Of a DNA stretch of 64,000 nucleotides, positions 1 through 9,869 are shown piece by piece. How positions within the stretch are numbered: position 1 is the first letter of the stretch; each line of letters begins with the position of its first letter. The DNA is from Edaphochlamys debaryana (Eukaryota; Chlorophyta; Chlorophyceae; Chlamydomonadales): the NCBI GenBank assembly GCA_016858145.1, contig JAEHOE010000020.1:620001-684000 (forward strand), given 5' to 3'. Position numbers and translations under genes: made by a program. The notes below the pieces were generated by a model. That model saw only the letters and a list, made by a program, of their open reading frames with translations. It was not told where the DNA came from and searched no databases.

Positions 1-710
1 CACAAGCAACCTGAAGGTATGTATCAGCTCCATTGACCCCCGCTCCGCCCATATGGTGAGCGAGTAGTGTAACCCGCAATGGTCCCACGTCAAGCTCGAG
101 GCGTCAAGCCTTAAGGCGACCACTCGCGGCTCCAACATCTCTGCGTAGGCCCTAACCGGAAGTGGGGGTGCACACCTCTGCTGCTCCTTGCTCAGGAGCG
201 GACGCAATTCTCTCTTCGCACAGCCTCAACGGTGACCTTCCGCACAGCCACCATACACACTGTAGCACAGCAGATTATTGGCTTCGCTCCCGCCATTTTC
301 AGCCAACACACTGACTACCCCAGCCCCAGCCGAAGAATGTCTGCATGCGCCAACCGGCTACGCTTCGACCACACGGCCACCAGCCTCGAATTCACACTTA
401 GTAAGCCTCCACGCATTCTCTCCTATGTGGTTCCTTCCCCCTCTCTCCAGTCTCGGTGACGCATGCTAGGTATCTTCGGGCGGGGGCCGCGGGGGGGCAC
501 CACACCGCCACCGCCATGCGAAGGCGGTGCTGGGGTGATGACGAGGCCGCCCACAAGCCGCCTCCCTCCTCGCCATGCTCCACTCCCCGCAGTGTCACTC
601 GATCATACGGTATGACCCCACGCCCTTCGAGCACTTGCCTGCCCTGCGCGAACGACGCCCAGTACGCCCAGCTCCTGGTCTGGCCCCCACAGGCCCCGCC
701 CCCACACCCC
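1..710. other. Array spacer, left edge
   Basis: No gene is supported here. Stretches around 160-240 (a GGGGGTGCACACCTCTGCT-like segment followed by a CTCTTCGCA segment) resemble, with many changes, the spacer at about 11,060-11,130 that lies between unit 1 and unit 2. The segment just before 711 also resembles the equivalent positions before units 2 and 4. This suggests that another module lies to the left of the window. Small ORFs here have no recognisable product. Confidence 0.45.
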
Positions 711-1008
711 TCAGCCCAGTACGGCATCCGTCAGCTGCACCCGCGCGTTCCGGCTGCCGTACCCAATGGGCGCACCGCACTCGGGGCATGTCGCATCCGC
801 CTCGGGCGAGCCGCACTCGCCCACCATGTACACATGGCCATTGGCGCACCTGCGGTGTACGGTGTACGACAGGTAGGTAGGACGGAGGCATGCGGCCTCA
901 CAAGCTTATGGCCTAGGTGCAGGGACTGCAGACCAAGCACGATTCACCTTCGCTGGGACCCCTGCTGGGACCACCCCAACGTCACTTCGCATGGCTTTCC
1001 CTGCCGCA

Positions 1009-1039
1009 CCTGTACAGATGGCCGGCCAGGATCCGGGTG
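1009..1039 (+). repeat. Left 31-bp direct repeat of the unit 1 insertion
   Basis: These 31 bases are repeated exactly at 3865-3895, on either side of an insertion that interrupts a unit 1 exon. The single uninterrupted equivalent is present in unit 2 at about 11,668. They are therefore a target-site duplication or a staggered-break repair duplication. Confidence 0.85.
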
Positions 1040-1062
1040 CCAATGTGCCTGGCTTGCAGAGC

Positions 1063-3314
1063 ATGATGGTGCAGGCAATGGGAGCTGACGTGCTCGGGCA
1101 CTACATTGCGTCAGCAATCGTCGCGGTGTTGGGGGAGACAAGCCTGACGCCGGAGTCGGGCGGCAAGACCAAGAGCTCGAGGTGTGTCGGGGATGGGCGT
1201 AAGTGTCTGGGGACGGGCGCCTGGGGATGGGCGTCTGTGGATGGGCGCAAGGGGACAGGGCATCTGGGGACGGGCGTCTGGGGACGGGTGCAAGGGGACT
1301 GTGCATCTGGGGCGGGCGTCAGGGCCTGGTCTCGGCATGAATGTGTCAGGGGCTGGTCTCTGCATAAATGCGTGAGCCAGGAGTCGTAATTACAACACCC
1401 CCGTGTGCCCATTCCCTCGACCAAAGCAGGCCGAGCGCCAAGGCCAAGAGCAGCGAGAAGGGCGAGGTAAAGCTCAGCGAGGCGCAGGAAACCCTGCGCA
1501 AGGAGTTGGGCAAGCCATTCGAGGAGGTCTTCAACAAGCTGGGGCTCCAGATAAACCACGCGAGCCTGGTGCGGGTGTACGGCGTGGCGCTCGTCATGAC
1601 CCGAATGTGAGCCTGCCGGCTGGGCTTGGCTGGGCTTGGCTGGGCTGGCTGGGCTGGCGAATTCCCGAAACCGGCGAAGTCAACCAGCACACCCCGCTTG
1701 CCCATGCAATCCACAACTCGTGTTTCTCAAGCCAGTGGCTTATACCCTCCCGTCCATGCAGGTTCGTCCGCTGCGGGCTGCAGTGGGCGGATGTATACAA
1801 GGGGCGCAGCGCTGATATTGGCCAGGTAGTCGTCAACGGCATGGACATGCACGTTCTGTATGTCAGCTACGTCCGGTCGATCCTCAAGGCGTGGATCAAC
1901 TACACGGGCGATAAGAGCGCCACAAACCACGTGGCCAACCTGACCTTAAGCCAGGTCAGGGCGCTGGGCGACCTCCTCAACGACAAGATCAGCAACGTGA
2001 TGCAGAACATCCAAGGGAGCAGACGTAGGTGGGGGTGGTGGGGGGGGGGATAGATGCAGGGCTGTTTTAAGTTGGGGGGGGACGTGAAGCTTCCAGGTTT
2101 TGGCTTCTTAAGCTGATGGAGAGCCCTGCCTTGTCCTAATGTTGTTGTGCCGGTGTGCTGCCCTCTATTCCTCGCAGTGTTCCCCCTCATCAAGAAGATC
2201 CTGGAGAAGAGGGCGAAGAAGGCGGCGAGGGCCGCTGAGGACGCCTCTGCTGCTTCCGCTGTCGACGCGGCTGCAGCCGGCCCCAGCAGGCCGCTGCCCA
2301 AGCGGCGGAAGACGAACGCGGGGAGCGGGGGGGCGGCTGAGCAGCCCGCAGCTGCGGCGGCGGCTTGTGCCGTGACTGACAGCGAGGTGGAGGCGGCGGT
2401 GGCGGTGGCCACGACCTTCAAGCCACCCGCGCAGTTCACGCACGCCTTCGACGAACGGGTGTACCCCTGGGGATACAGTCGGAAGCTACCCGGCGGTCGC
2501 GGCCCGCCATGCAGCGTGGAGGCGGCGCGGGCTTACTTCTTCATGAACGAGGCCGCTGCAATCTTCAAGGAGTTCGACATTGCCGGTGGCAACAAGTGCA
2601 CCAGCATGGGTGGGTTGGTTACAACACGTGCTACCAAATTGACTTGCTGTTTGCTTGCTTGCCCAGCTTGTTGCATGATGTGCCCAGCTTACTAACTTCT
2701 AACTTGCCCCTGCCTACAGCGAGCATCAACGAGTTCATGCTCATCGTGTACAGCCCCAGCGTGAAGTTCTGCGTGGAGCAGCTGGTGGGCATGTAAGCCA
2801 GGGCCCTCGGGGATAGGCTTGGTTAGTGCTGCTGCCGGGGAGGGGCCTTGGTGGTGAGGGAACTTGATTGGAGAGGTCTTGGAGGCAGGGGAGGGTATTG
2901 AAGGGCGGCTTGGCTTGACATGGCATGGCTTCGCCCCACTAAGACGACTCCTTCTCCCGAAACCACAACAGCATCGAGGTCGCGCCGAGGGAGGAGGGAG
3001 GAGCCGGTGGAGACGGAGGAGCCGGTGGAGCCGGTGAAGACGGAGGAGCCGGTGGAGACAGAGGAGGCGGTGGAGCGGGTGCGGCAGGTGTGGCCGCGGA
3101 AGCCACGGGGGCGCCACAGGGCACGGCACAGCCCGAGCAGCCGGGAACCGCGGAACCGCGGAACGTGCAGAAGCCTCCTGCCCAGGCGGCCGTCGTGGCG
3201 GGAGGCAGGGCAGACAGCACGAAGGCCAACCCGCCCTACAGGCCGCCAAAAGCCATAGGCCCTGGCGGCCGGGGCAATGGCCGCGGCAACAGACCCGGCA
3301 GGGGTGACCGCTAG
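1063..3314 (+). CDS. Unknown nuclear-type protein, six exons, inside the insertion
   Basis: I join exons 1063-1181, 1430-1606, 1762-2024, 2178-2609, 2720-2792 and 2972-3314. All junctions are GT-AG with matching phases, giving an uninterrupted 468-residue protein that ends in RPGRGDR. I do not recognise the family. The first part is mixed alpha-helical (segments KPFEEVFNKLGLQI and DLLNDKISNVMQNI). The middle has Lys-Arg stretches (KKILEKRAKKAAR, KRRK) that would suit nuclear localisation, then an Ala-rich linker, a conserved-looking block with VYPWGYSRKLPGG, and a Gly-rich, RG-containing tail. Intron 1 holds short G-rich tandem repeats. The intact frame inside an otherwise decaying unit suggests a recent arrival. 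It may be the element's own protein or a captured host gene. Confidence 0.7.
1190..1365 (+). repeat. G-rich short tandem repeats in intron 1 of the inserted gene
   Basis: Multiple degenerate copies of a GGGGACGGGCGTCTG-like motif lie inside intron 1 (1182-1429). They have no coding role in the exon model above. Confidence 0.6.
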
Positions 3315-3349
3315 CAGGAGCAGGCAGCGGGGTTGGTGGAGGTGGCATT

Positions 3350-3835
3350 GGGGGCTGATGGGGGGGTACGTGACGGACGGGGGTCCATGACGGATGCTAT
3401 GAAGCCTGCGGGGGGGTACGTGACAGACGCGGGTCCTTGACGGTTGCTATGAAGCCTACGGGGGGGTGCGTAACGGATGGGGGTTCTTGACGGATGCTAT
3501 GAAGCCTACGGGGGGTAGGTGACGGACGCGGGTCCATTACGGATGGTCTGAAGCCTATGGGGGGGGGTAACGGACGCGGGTCCCTTACGGATGGTGTGCA
3601 GCTATGGGGGGTTGGGTAATGGACGGGAGTCCTTTACGGATGTGTAGAGCTACGGGGGGGTAGGTAATGGACTGGTCCTTTACGGACGGTATGAAGCCTA
3701 CGGGGGGGTTGGTAATGGACTCGGATCCGTTACGGATGGTACACCCCCTACGGTTCCGTTATGGACTCAACTCCGTAGCCACATCAGAGACCGTTACGGG
3801 GGGGGGTCCGTAATGTGTGTGTGTGATCTACCCCC
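3350..3835 (+). repeat. Degenerate minisatellite, about 57-bp units
   Basis: About eight imperfect copies contain GTAGGTGACGGACG-like, GGGTCCTTTACGGATG-like and TATGAAGCCTACGGGGGG-like blocks. Copies become more divergent towards 3835. The array fills most of the 3' part of the inserted element after the stop codon at 3314. Confidence 0.8.
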
Positions 3836-3864
3836 CCATTACGGACTCAAGTAGTGCCATAGGG

Positions 3865-3895
3865 CCTGTACAGATGGCCGGCCAGGATCCGGGTG
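3865..3895 (+). repeat. Right 31-bp direct repeat of the unit 1 insertion
   Basis: Perfect copy of 1009-1039. From here the unit 1 exon continues as in unit 2. On the minus strand this copy lacks the GT donor that follows the exon in intact units, so the exon cannot be spliced normally here. Confidence 0.85.
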
Positions 3896-4751
3896 TTGTA
3901 CGATATCCGGTGCCCCGAATGAATCTCGCCCCGCGCCATGGCCTCCACGATGTCCCGCAGCTCCCCCGAGCGCCGGAGCTGGGGATCGATCGAGCCAATT
4001 GTAGGGAGGGGATAAATCAGGAAGGTCAGCGCTCAGCAGGCTCGACAGGCCTTCAGAGAGCAATGGCACAGCTCAGTGCACAGCAAGGCCTTTAATAGGT
4101 AAGAAACGTACGCCACCCACCTGCTCCCGCCGTCCGGGATCAGGCACTTCGTTGTTCTCCATGCACTCTCACCTGCTCCTGCCATTCGGCGGCTCGCTCC
4201 GCCAGCCGCCGTACGCGGCCCACGGGTCCCTCGGGGGTGTCAGGGTCAGCGGGACCGGAGGGCTGGGGGTCCGAGCGGTTGTGGGCGCCCTCCACCTCGG
4301 CCGCCAGGGCCTGGACCTACGAGCGCCAGATAGACCAAGGACAAATGAGCTGGCAGGGATTGCCTCTCGCCAGTAACCCCAACGAACGAGCGATCTAACG
4401 AGGCCTTTCGCTCCCCTTGGTTTCCTTCTCGTTCCTTGCCACCCACTGCCCCCGGCCTTACCTCATCCAGGAGCGCCTCCTGCTGCCGCCTCACCGCCCT
4501 GTAGTTCGGCAAGTCTGCGCGGCCCGCAAAGGGCTTGGCGGCCTGGAGGAAGGCCACTCGGGACAGCTGCAGGGCCATGCGCTCTGCTGCGCGGTCCGCA
4601 GCGCTGCGGCCGTCCTGCCTGCCCCCCGCTGAGGCCCCGCCGTCGCCGGCAGCGGCAGGGGCGCTCAATGCAGCGCTCAGTTCTCCAAGCAGCATTCCGC
4701 CCTGCAAGCGATGCATGACCAGTCAGTGGCCACATCACACATGCACCGCAC

Positions 4752-5081
4752 CTGAAGTGAACACGTCCCTACCCTCACCCCCAACTGACCCTTCCCAGCA
4801 CCGCACCTGAAGTGAACACGTCCCTACCCTCACCCCCAACTGACCCTTCCCAGCACCGCACCTGAAGTGAACACGTCCCTACCCTCACCCCCAACTGACC
4901 CTTCCCAGCACCGCACCTGAAGTGAACACGTCCCTACCCTCACCCCCAACTGACCCTTCCCAGCACCGCACCTGAAGTGAACACGTCCCTACCCTCACCC
5001 CCAACTGACCCTTCCCAGCACCGCACCTGAAGTGAACACGTCCCTACCCTCACCCCCAACTGACCCTTCCCAGCACCGCAC
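4752..5081 (-). repeat. Six tandem 55-bp repeats in a unit 1 intron
   Basis: Six essentially identical 55-bp units start at 4752, 4807, 4862, 4917, 4972 and 5027. On the minus strand they follow directly after the exon ending LLEQ. Each unit reproduces the splice-donor context AG|GTGCGGTGCTGGG. The other array units lack this expansion, so it arose in unit 1 by amplification of the donor-side intron sequence. Confidence 0.9.
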
Positions 5082-8000
5082 CTGCTCCAGTAGCTCCTCC
5101 TGCCGCCGCCGCGAGTCCTCCAGGTCCTGCATGTTCCGGGCGTAACGCGCCGAGGCCTCCAGCAGTGCCACCCGGGCCAGGATGAGGCCCAGGAAGGCTT
5201 CCGTGAGGCGGGCATCAGTGCTGCGGCCCGGGGCTTCCCGGCCACCGGCGGGCAGCAGCGCAAGGGCCGCCGCGCGCGATAGCGCCGGCTCGCTCCAGCG
5301 GTCCGCGCGTGCGATGAGCTGGTTGCGGAAGCGAGTGACCTGCGTATGTGTAGTGAGCGGGGCGGGTCTAGACCCGCAAGATCTTGCCTTTGGGCTTGCT
5401 TGTGCGTATTGCCGCTGCAAGGAACTCGGCTTGGGAACTAAAACAAGGACTGGGCATGTCTGCTCACCTGGCTCCGGAGCGGTGTCGTCAGCAGGTGTTC
5501 AGGCACTGGCGGCACCAGAAGGCCTGCATAGCGGTTGGGGCCATCGGGGCACGGACTATCAGGCCAGGCTCGGGCGTACGGCGCCGCCGAGGGGTATGAC
5601 TCATTGTTTGGCAAGCGCAACTGGGTGCGTGACTCTGCCCCCGCACGACTCATAGGCTACATAGGCTTAAGTCCACGCGGTTATGCGTGTCGGTTGGAAA
5701 GCGCATCTGCGGGACTCTGCCCCCGCTCGAGCTACCTTCCAGCTGCACACTGCCAATGCCCTTGTCGGGGCCCCCAGCCATCCGAGCTCACCTGAGCTCG
5801 CTAGCCGGTTCACCAGCGCCGCTGCATCCAGGTGCGCGCACTGGGCCTCCCACACCGCCCTTGCGTCAACCGACGGCGGCAGTGCGGCCAGCGCCGCCTC
5901 CGCCGCCTCCAGACGGCTGCGGGCGCTGCTGGGCCCCACTTCCGCCGTCAACTGAACCTCATGGCCAAGCCTCCAAACCACTTGCCCGGCGGCGGCTGGC
6001 GCCTCTGCCACGCTGGCCCCGGGGCGGCCGCCCGTGCTCCCGGCAGCTGCAGAGGGGGAGGTCAACGCTTCGCCCTCACGCCGCCGCTCCTCCTCCGCAG
6101 CCACGAGGTCACGGGCGCTGGCGACGGCCTTCTCGTAGACCTGCGTCTTGGGGCCCCTGGCAGCAGGGAGTCAGCAAGGCAAGGGTCTTAGACGAAGAAC
6201 TGCCATGTTGTCTTGCTTGGGGGCACGACATCGTCATCAATCAACCCACAGACCTGCAGGGCAGTGGCTAGGCCCACGGGCCCGCTTCCCACCACTTTCA
6301 ACCCACGCACCTCCGCAGCAGCTTTGAGAGATGCAGGTACGATGCCGCCTCCCATTCAGCCCCCTGCAGCGCTGTAAGCAGCGGCAGAGTCGAGGGCTTG
6401 AGCGTGGCTCGGCCTTTCTTGTCCTCCGTCGGCTCCAGCCGCCACTCGCCCGGCTGCCCCTCTATCGCCTTCGTCCGGTCCCCCGCCTGACCTAGCCGCA
6501 CGGCAGCGGCGGTCGCCATCATACGGTCAATGAGGTCAATCGCGGCCTTGTGGGTGGCCCGGCCCTAGCGCCGCACGCCCTGGATGGGCTCCCTGCGTAG
6601 AATGGAGGTCGTTCTGGGCCAGATGCAGATGCACGTTGCCATGGTTGGCCCTCATGTCATTAACATGGACTACTCCATGGATAGGGACGTGTGTGGACGT
6701 GTGTGGACCACGCGGACTCGAGGTGTGCCGGCGAGGCTGCTATGCCCTTTCCGCACCTGCACTCTGGGCAGCCCTTGAGCTCGTCTTGGTCTGCGGTGGG
6801 GAGCGGTCGCAACCCCAGCCAGCGGCCGGGCCGATCGCCCTCGGGCGGGGCTGCGGACGGGGAAGGCGGGGCCGTTGGGTCAGTGGTCATAGCGGTTGTG
6901 CTGCAACACCTCTGCACGCCTCGGCCCACCCACCCAGCCTTGGGCGAGGCTACGAAGTAACCTCAGGCTTGCAGGTGTCGTCTGACGCCTCTCAGTTGTG
7001 CCACTGTTTCTGTGCCATTCCTTCTGCATTCCCTTCCAACCGACACCCCACCCACCCCTCGTGTAGAACCGTGTCTCCATGTCCAGCCATGCGTCCAGGG
7101 TGGATGCGGTGTACGCGTGGCCGCAGGGCAGGGCCACCAGGGGGTCAGCGTCCACCGCCGCATCGCTCAGGCCGGAGAAGGGGGTCAGGGACACCAGGTC
7201 AACCACCTGGGGGGGAGGCAGGCAAGAGGGGGAGGCAGGGGGGCGGGGGCGGTGGCAAACGAGTAGCAAACCCTGGCTGCTGGTGGCCCCCGCTTGTGCG
7301 GAGAACCCAGCCGTGGACACAGAATCAAGGGAGAGACGGGCGGGCGACACGGGCCAGAAAGGAGCGCGCGGGTGTAGAGCCATGCGGGCAGGCCCACTCA
7401 CCTGCTCTGCAACCCCAGCCGGTGTCCTTGCGGCGCAGTCCGGGTGGACGCAGAAGTGAGCGGGCGGGCAAGGCTCCCCGCACAGGCCCGGGCAGCGGTG
7501 GCCGCAGGACAGCAGCTCGGAGCAGCGCTCGTCGCACGGAAGCCTGGGGGGCGGGCGTGTGGGTAAAGACCGCAAGCTGGAGAGATACGCACCCTCCCGC
7601 CTTAACCCTTATCGTGGTACGCACCGGTCACAGGGCACCGGAGACGGCGCGCAGCACGGACCCTGGTGCTCGCAGGTCCAGCCACAGTCAGGAAAGTAGC
7701 TGATGCGAACGTGGCCTACCGAAAGGAACTGCAGCCAGCCGTAAATCGGGGAAGAGCAGGTGAGAGCGGACTTGCCCACACGGACTGGCCAAGCAGCAGA
7801 GTTGAAGGCAGTGCAGGCCCCGGATGGCGGGGAGGTGGGGGTGCACCTGCCTGGTGTCCTCTTGAGGCTCAAACCGCATCCCTACCATGTCGTTGAAGAC
7901 GTTGTCTACGTGACGGGCTATCCACGACAGCGGGTGCACGAAAGTGCTGCCTGCCGCGAGCGCCCAGGCCTTGAGCTGCTCCTCCGTTAGCTGGGGGCTG

Positions 8001-8447
8001 CGAGACAGCTCAAGAAACTGTGTGACAGCCGGGCTCAGCTTGCGCACACTTTGATCACTGCCCTTGCTGCGGCTTCTGCTGCGGGACCGAGAAGCGGGGC
8101 CTCGGGCTCTGCGTGCGCGCGGCGGGGCTTCCGCGGGCTCCGCGGCGTCCCCATCGCCCGAGGCAGCCCGGCAGGGACCGACGAGTCCCTGTCGCGGGCT
8201 ATGCTGATGCGGTCGAGCAAGGACTAGCGGTGTTGGTGCGAGGGCTCCAATGCAGCACGGGCCCGAGCCAGAGGTCCGCGACGGTCGGAGTCCCGGCTGC
8301 CTGGAGAGCATAGCTGCGTGCTAGCTGGTGCTGTGTAGCTTGTAAGCATCTGAGGTATGCTTCTAGACTGAGGAGCTCGAGGGCCGCGACTTGCCTCGGG
8401 CCCATCCCAGCTTGTTTCCTCCATTCCGCTCGAAGCACCCACGCAAG

Positions 8448-8460
8448 CAGACGCCTGCTG
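8448..8460 (+). repeat. Left target-site duplication of LINE fragment
   Basis: CAGACGCCTGCTG here recurs at 9480-9492. Unit 2 has the single empty site near 15,610, with one codon-length difference (AGCAGACGCCGCTGCAGAGC). Confidence 0.85.
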
Positions 8461-9356
8461 TTTTAGAGGGGGGATATGGGCAACAACCGGAGGCGCAGGC
8501 AGGCAGGTCAGGCTACTTTGAGCTGGCCCTGAAGGACCCAGCGGTGCAGGTACAACGCACTTTCCTACGTCGGGTAGCAGGTATTACTCTGTCGCCTGAC
8601 CGGGTTTTGTATAGGGAGATGGGACAGTGGCCCTTGCATGTATTCTGGGCACATCTGGTCTTGGGATTTTGGAACCGCTTGGTTAAGGCGCCGGAGGTTT
8701 ACGTCTGTGTGTTCAGGGAGGAGATTCGACTGGCACTCAGGGGTAGGGCGGGGGGATGGGGGGCCCAAATGCTTCGTTTCTTGCGCCTGATGCGCTTTGA
8801 CCCACTTGAAGGGGAGCCCAGCGCGCTAGGCATTGAAGAACGGGTTGAACGGATCACCCGATCCATGGTTCCCGCAGACAGGATTCTTGAGCAACTGAGG
8901 CTGAGATTTGATGACGATTGGTGCAGCGACAGGTTACAGACACGCCCTGAGTTGTTTCAGACGGATGGCACTCCCCCAGGGGTGAAGATGTGCCGTTGGA
9001 TGCATTGGATGGGGCCAGCTAAGCACAGGAAGTGTTATATCCCGCGTTGGCAGCATCGGCTGCTTATAAGGTTTCGCCTATGCACGTTTGCGTTGGAGGT
9101 GAATCGGCCAGGGGGACGGCCGAGGCATGAGCGGTGGTGCAGAGCCTGCGGAGACCACGGGGCAGTAGAAGATGAGCGGCATTTCTTGCTGGAGTGCCCT
9201 GCTTTAGCTGAAGCTAGACAAGGCTTGTGGGCCTTAGGAGTCACGCCAGGAAGCACTATGATGGAGGTTATGGCAGGACCGGACCAGAGGGGTTTGGCGC
9301 GGGTAATTGCCGAGATGAGACACGCGCGCTTTTTGAGGCTAGCAGACTTAGCGTAA
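8461..9356 (+). pseudogene. LINE ORF2 C-terminal fragment
   Basis: The frame is open to the TAA at 9354-9356. The sequence has the typical layout after the RT palm: a segment like QRTFLRRVAGI, LYREMGQWPLHVFW and FWNRLV, then a basic RFRL segment, then a C-terminal zinc knuckle of the form CRACG...EDERHFLLECP. These are hallmarks of the C-terminus of LINE polyproteins. The catalytic FADD box and the endonuclease are missing, so the copy is dead on arrival. The apparent in-frame Met upstream at 8391 lies in host sequence and is accidental. I cannot assign the clade confidently. Confidence 0.85.
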
Positions 9357-9479
9357 ATGGTTGGACCAAGAACATTATTGATGATAGCTGCAAATGATAG
9401 CTGCTGTTGCTGAGGTCTATGAAGCCTTTTGGCTCGTTTGGACCTCACAGCCATGAAGCTGTGTAACAATCATCATCAT
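8461..9479 (+). mobile_element. 5'-truncated non-LTR retrotransposon (LINE)
   Basis: About 1.02 kb flanked by a 12-13 bp target duplication and ending in a short CAT-repeat tail (ATCATCATCAT). It contains the C-terminal part of a LINE reverse-transcriptase polyprotein and a short 3' UTR (about 9357-9470). It sits between the unit 1 ZNFX1-like start codon (8311) and the divergent ubiquitin-like remnant (9570), that is, in what would be their shared promoter. Confidence 0.88.
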
Positions 9480-9492
9480 CAGACGCCTGCTG
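9480..9492 (+). repeat. Right target-site duplication of LINE fragment
   Basis: Second copy of CAGACGCCTGCTG, immediately after the CAT-repeat tail. Confidence 0.85.
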
Positions 9493-9569
9493 CAGAGCAT
9501 TCAGCACTCCACCATATGCACAGATAGCCTCGAGCTCACAACTTCCACAGACAAACTTAGCAACTGACG

Positions 9570-9869
9570 ATGCTCGCGAGCGCCTCTGCCCTGGTTGGAC
9601 GGCCGGCATGCGGTCTACAGCTACACCCTTTGTCCCTGAGAGCCTCGCGTGGCGCCGGCGGTGTCGCTTCCGGGAGTGTCGCTTCGAAGCTGGCCCCCAC
9701 CGCCATCCCGTCCCCTTGTTTGCACCGCCAGCCCCCTGCACTGCCAGCCCCCTCAGCTGAGCTGAACTCCCAGCACCGGCAGCAGAGGATCCCTCCAAAA
9801 CCTTCCCGCCACTGCCCCCTTCCGTTGGCGGTGTCCTCGCTATGGGGGGATTCCGGCGCCGTGTCGTGA
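9570..9869 (+). pseudogene. Unit 1 remnant of ubiquitin-like gene exon 1
   Basis: ATG at 9570 opens MLASASALVGRPACG, which aligns with the first exon of the complete ubiquitin-like gene of unit 4 (MLARCTARASAPAGRPACG). The PSAEL and HRQ motifs follow in the same order. The conserved exon end (LDFLARE before a GT donor) and the ubiquitin-like core exons are not recognisable downstream. I therefore call it a decayed first exon. It is divergent from the unit 1 ZNFX1-like gene, as in units 4 and 5. Confidence 0.6.

Larger units (their letters stand above)
1040..3864 (+). mobile_element. 2.8-kb insertion carrying an intact six-exon gene
   Basis: Unit 2 shows the empty site: its penultimate exon runs straight through the position where unit 1 is split. 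In unit 1 the two halves are separated by 2,825 bp bounded by perfect 31-bp direct repeats. The insertion holds one complete intron-containing plus-strand gene (1063-3314) followed by a degenerate minisatellite (about 3350-3835). I see no terminal inverted repeats, no reverse transcriptase, no transposase motif I can name and no poly(A) tail. Retained introns argue against mRNA retrotransposition. The 31-bp duplication is long for cut-and-paste transposons. It could be an unclassified non-autonomous element or a genomic fragment captured during break repair. Confidence 0.75.
711..8311 (-). pseudogene. Unit 1: short ZNFX1-like paralogue (NF-X1/RING-like/RZ), disrupted
   Basis: Minus-strand copy of the short ZNFX1-like gene. 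It starts with ATG at 8311 (MLSRQPGLRPSRT) and runs through an Arg-Ser-rich segment and a head helix to about 7888. NF-X1 fingers follow at about 7690-7623 and 7545-7402, a RING-like half-finger (LPCGHAYTASTLDAW) at about 7213-7060, and a CPECR exon at about 6856-6760. Helical exons lie at about 6590-6310, 6160-5790, 5345-5083, 4708-4465, 4320-4185 and 3985-3865, and the RZ finger (CANGHVYMVGECG, CPECGAPIG) ends with TGA at 711. Compared with units 2, 4 and 5, the Tyr codon after GVRR is TAG here (plus-strand 6565-6567). The penultimate exon is split by the 1040-3864 insertion. Splicing around both lesions is unlikely, so I call it a pseudogene. Its RZ exon and neighbouring introns are nearly identical to unit 2, which implies recent duplication. 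Confidence 0.8.

Noticed and set aside
4752..5081. CRISPR-like regular repeat
   Set aside because: The 55-bp units abut with no variable spacers, and the genome is eukaryotic.
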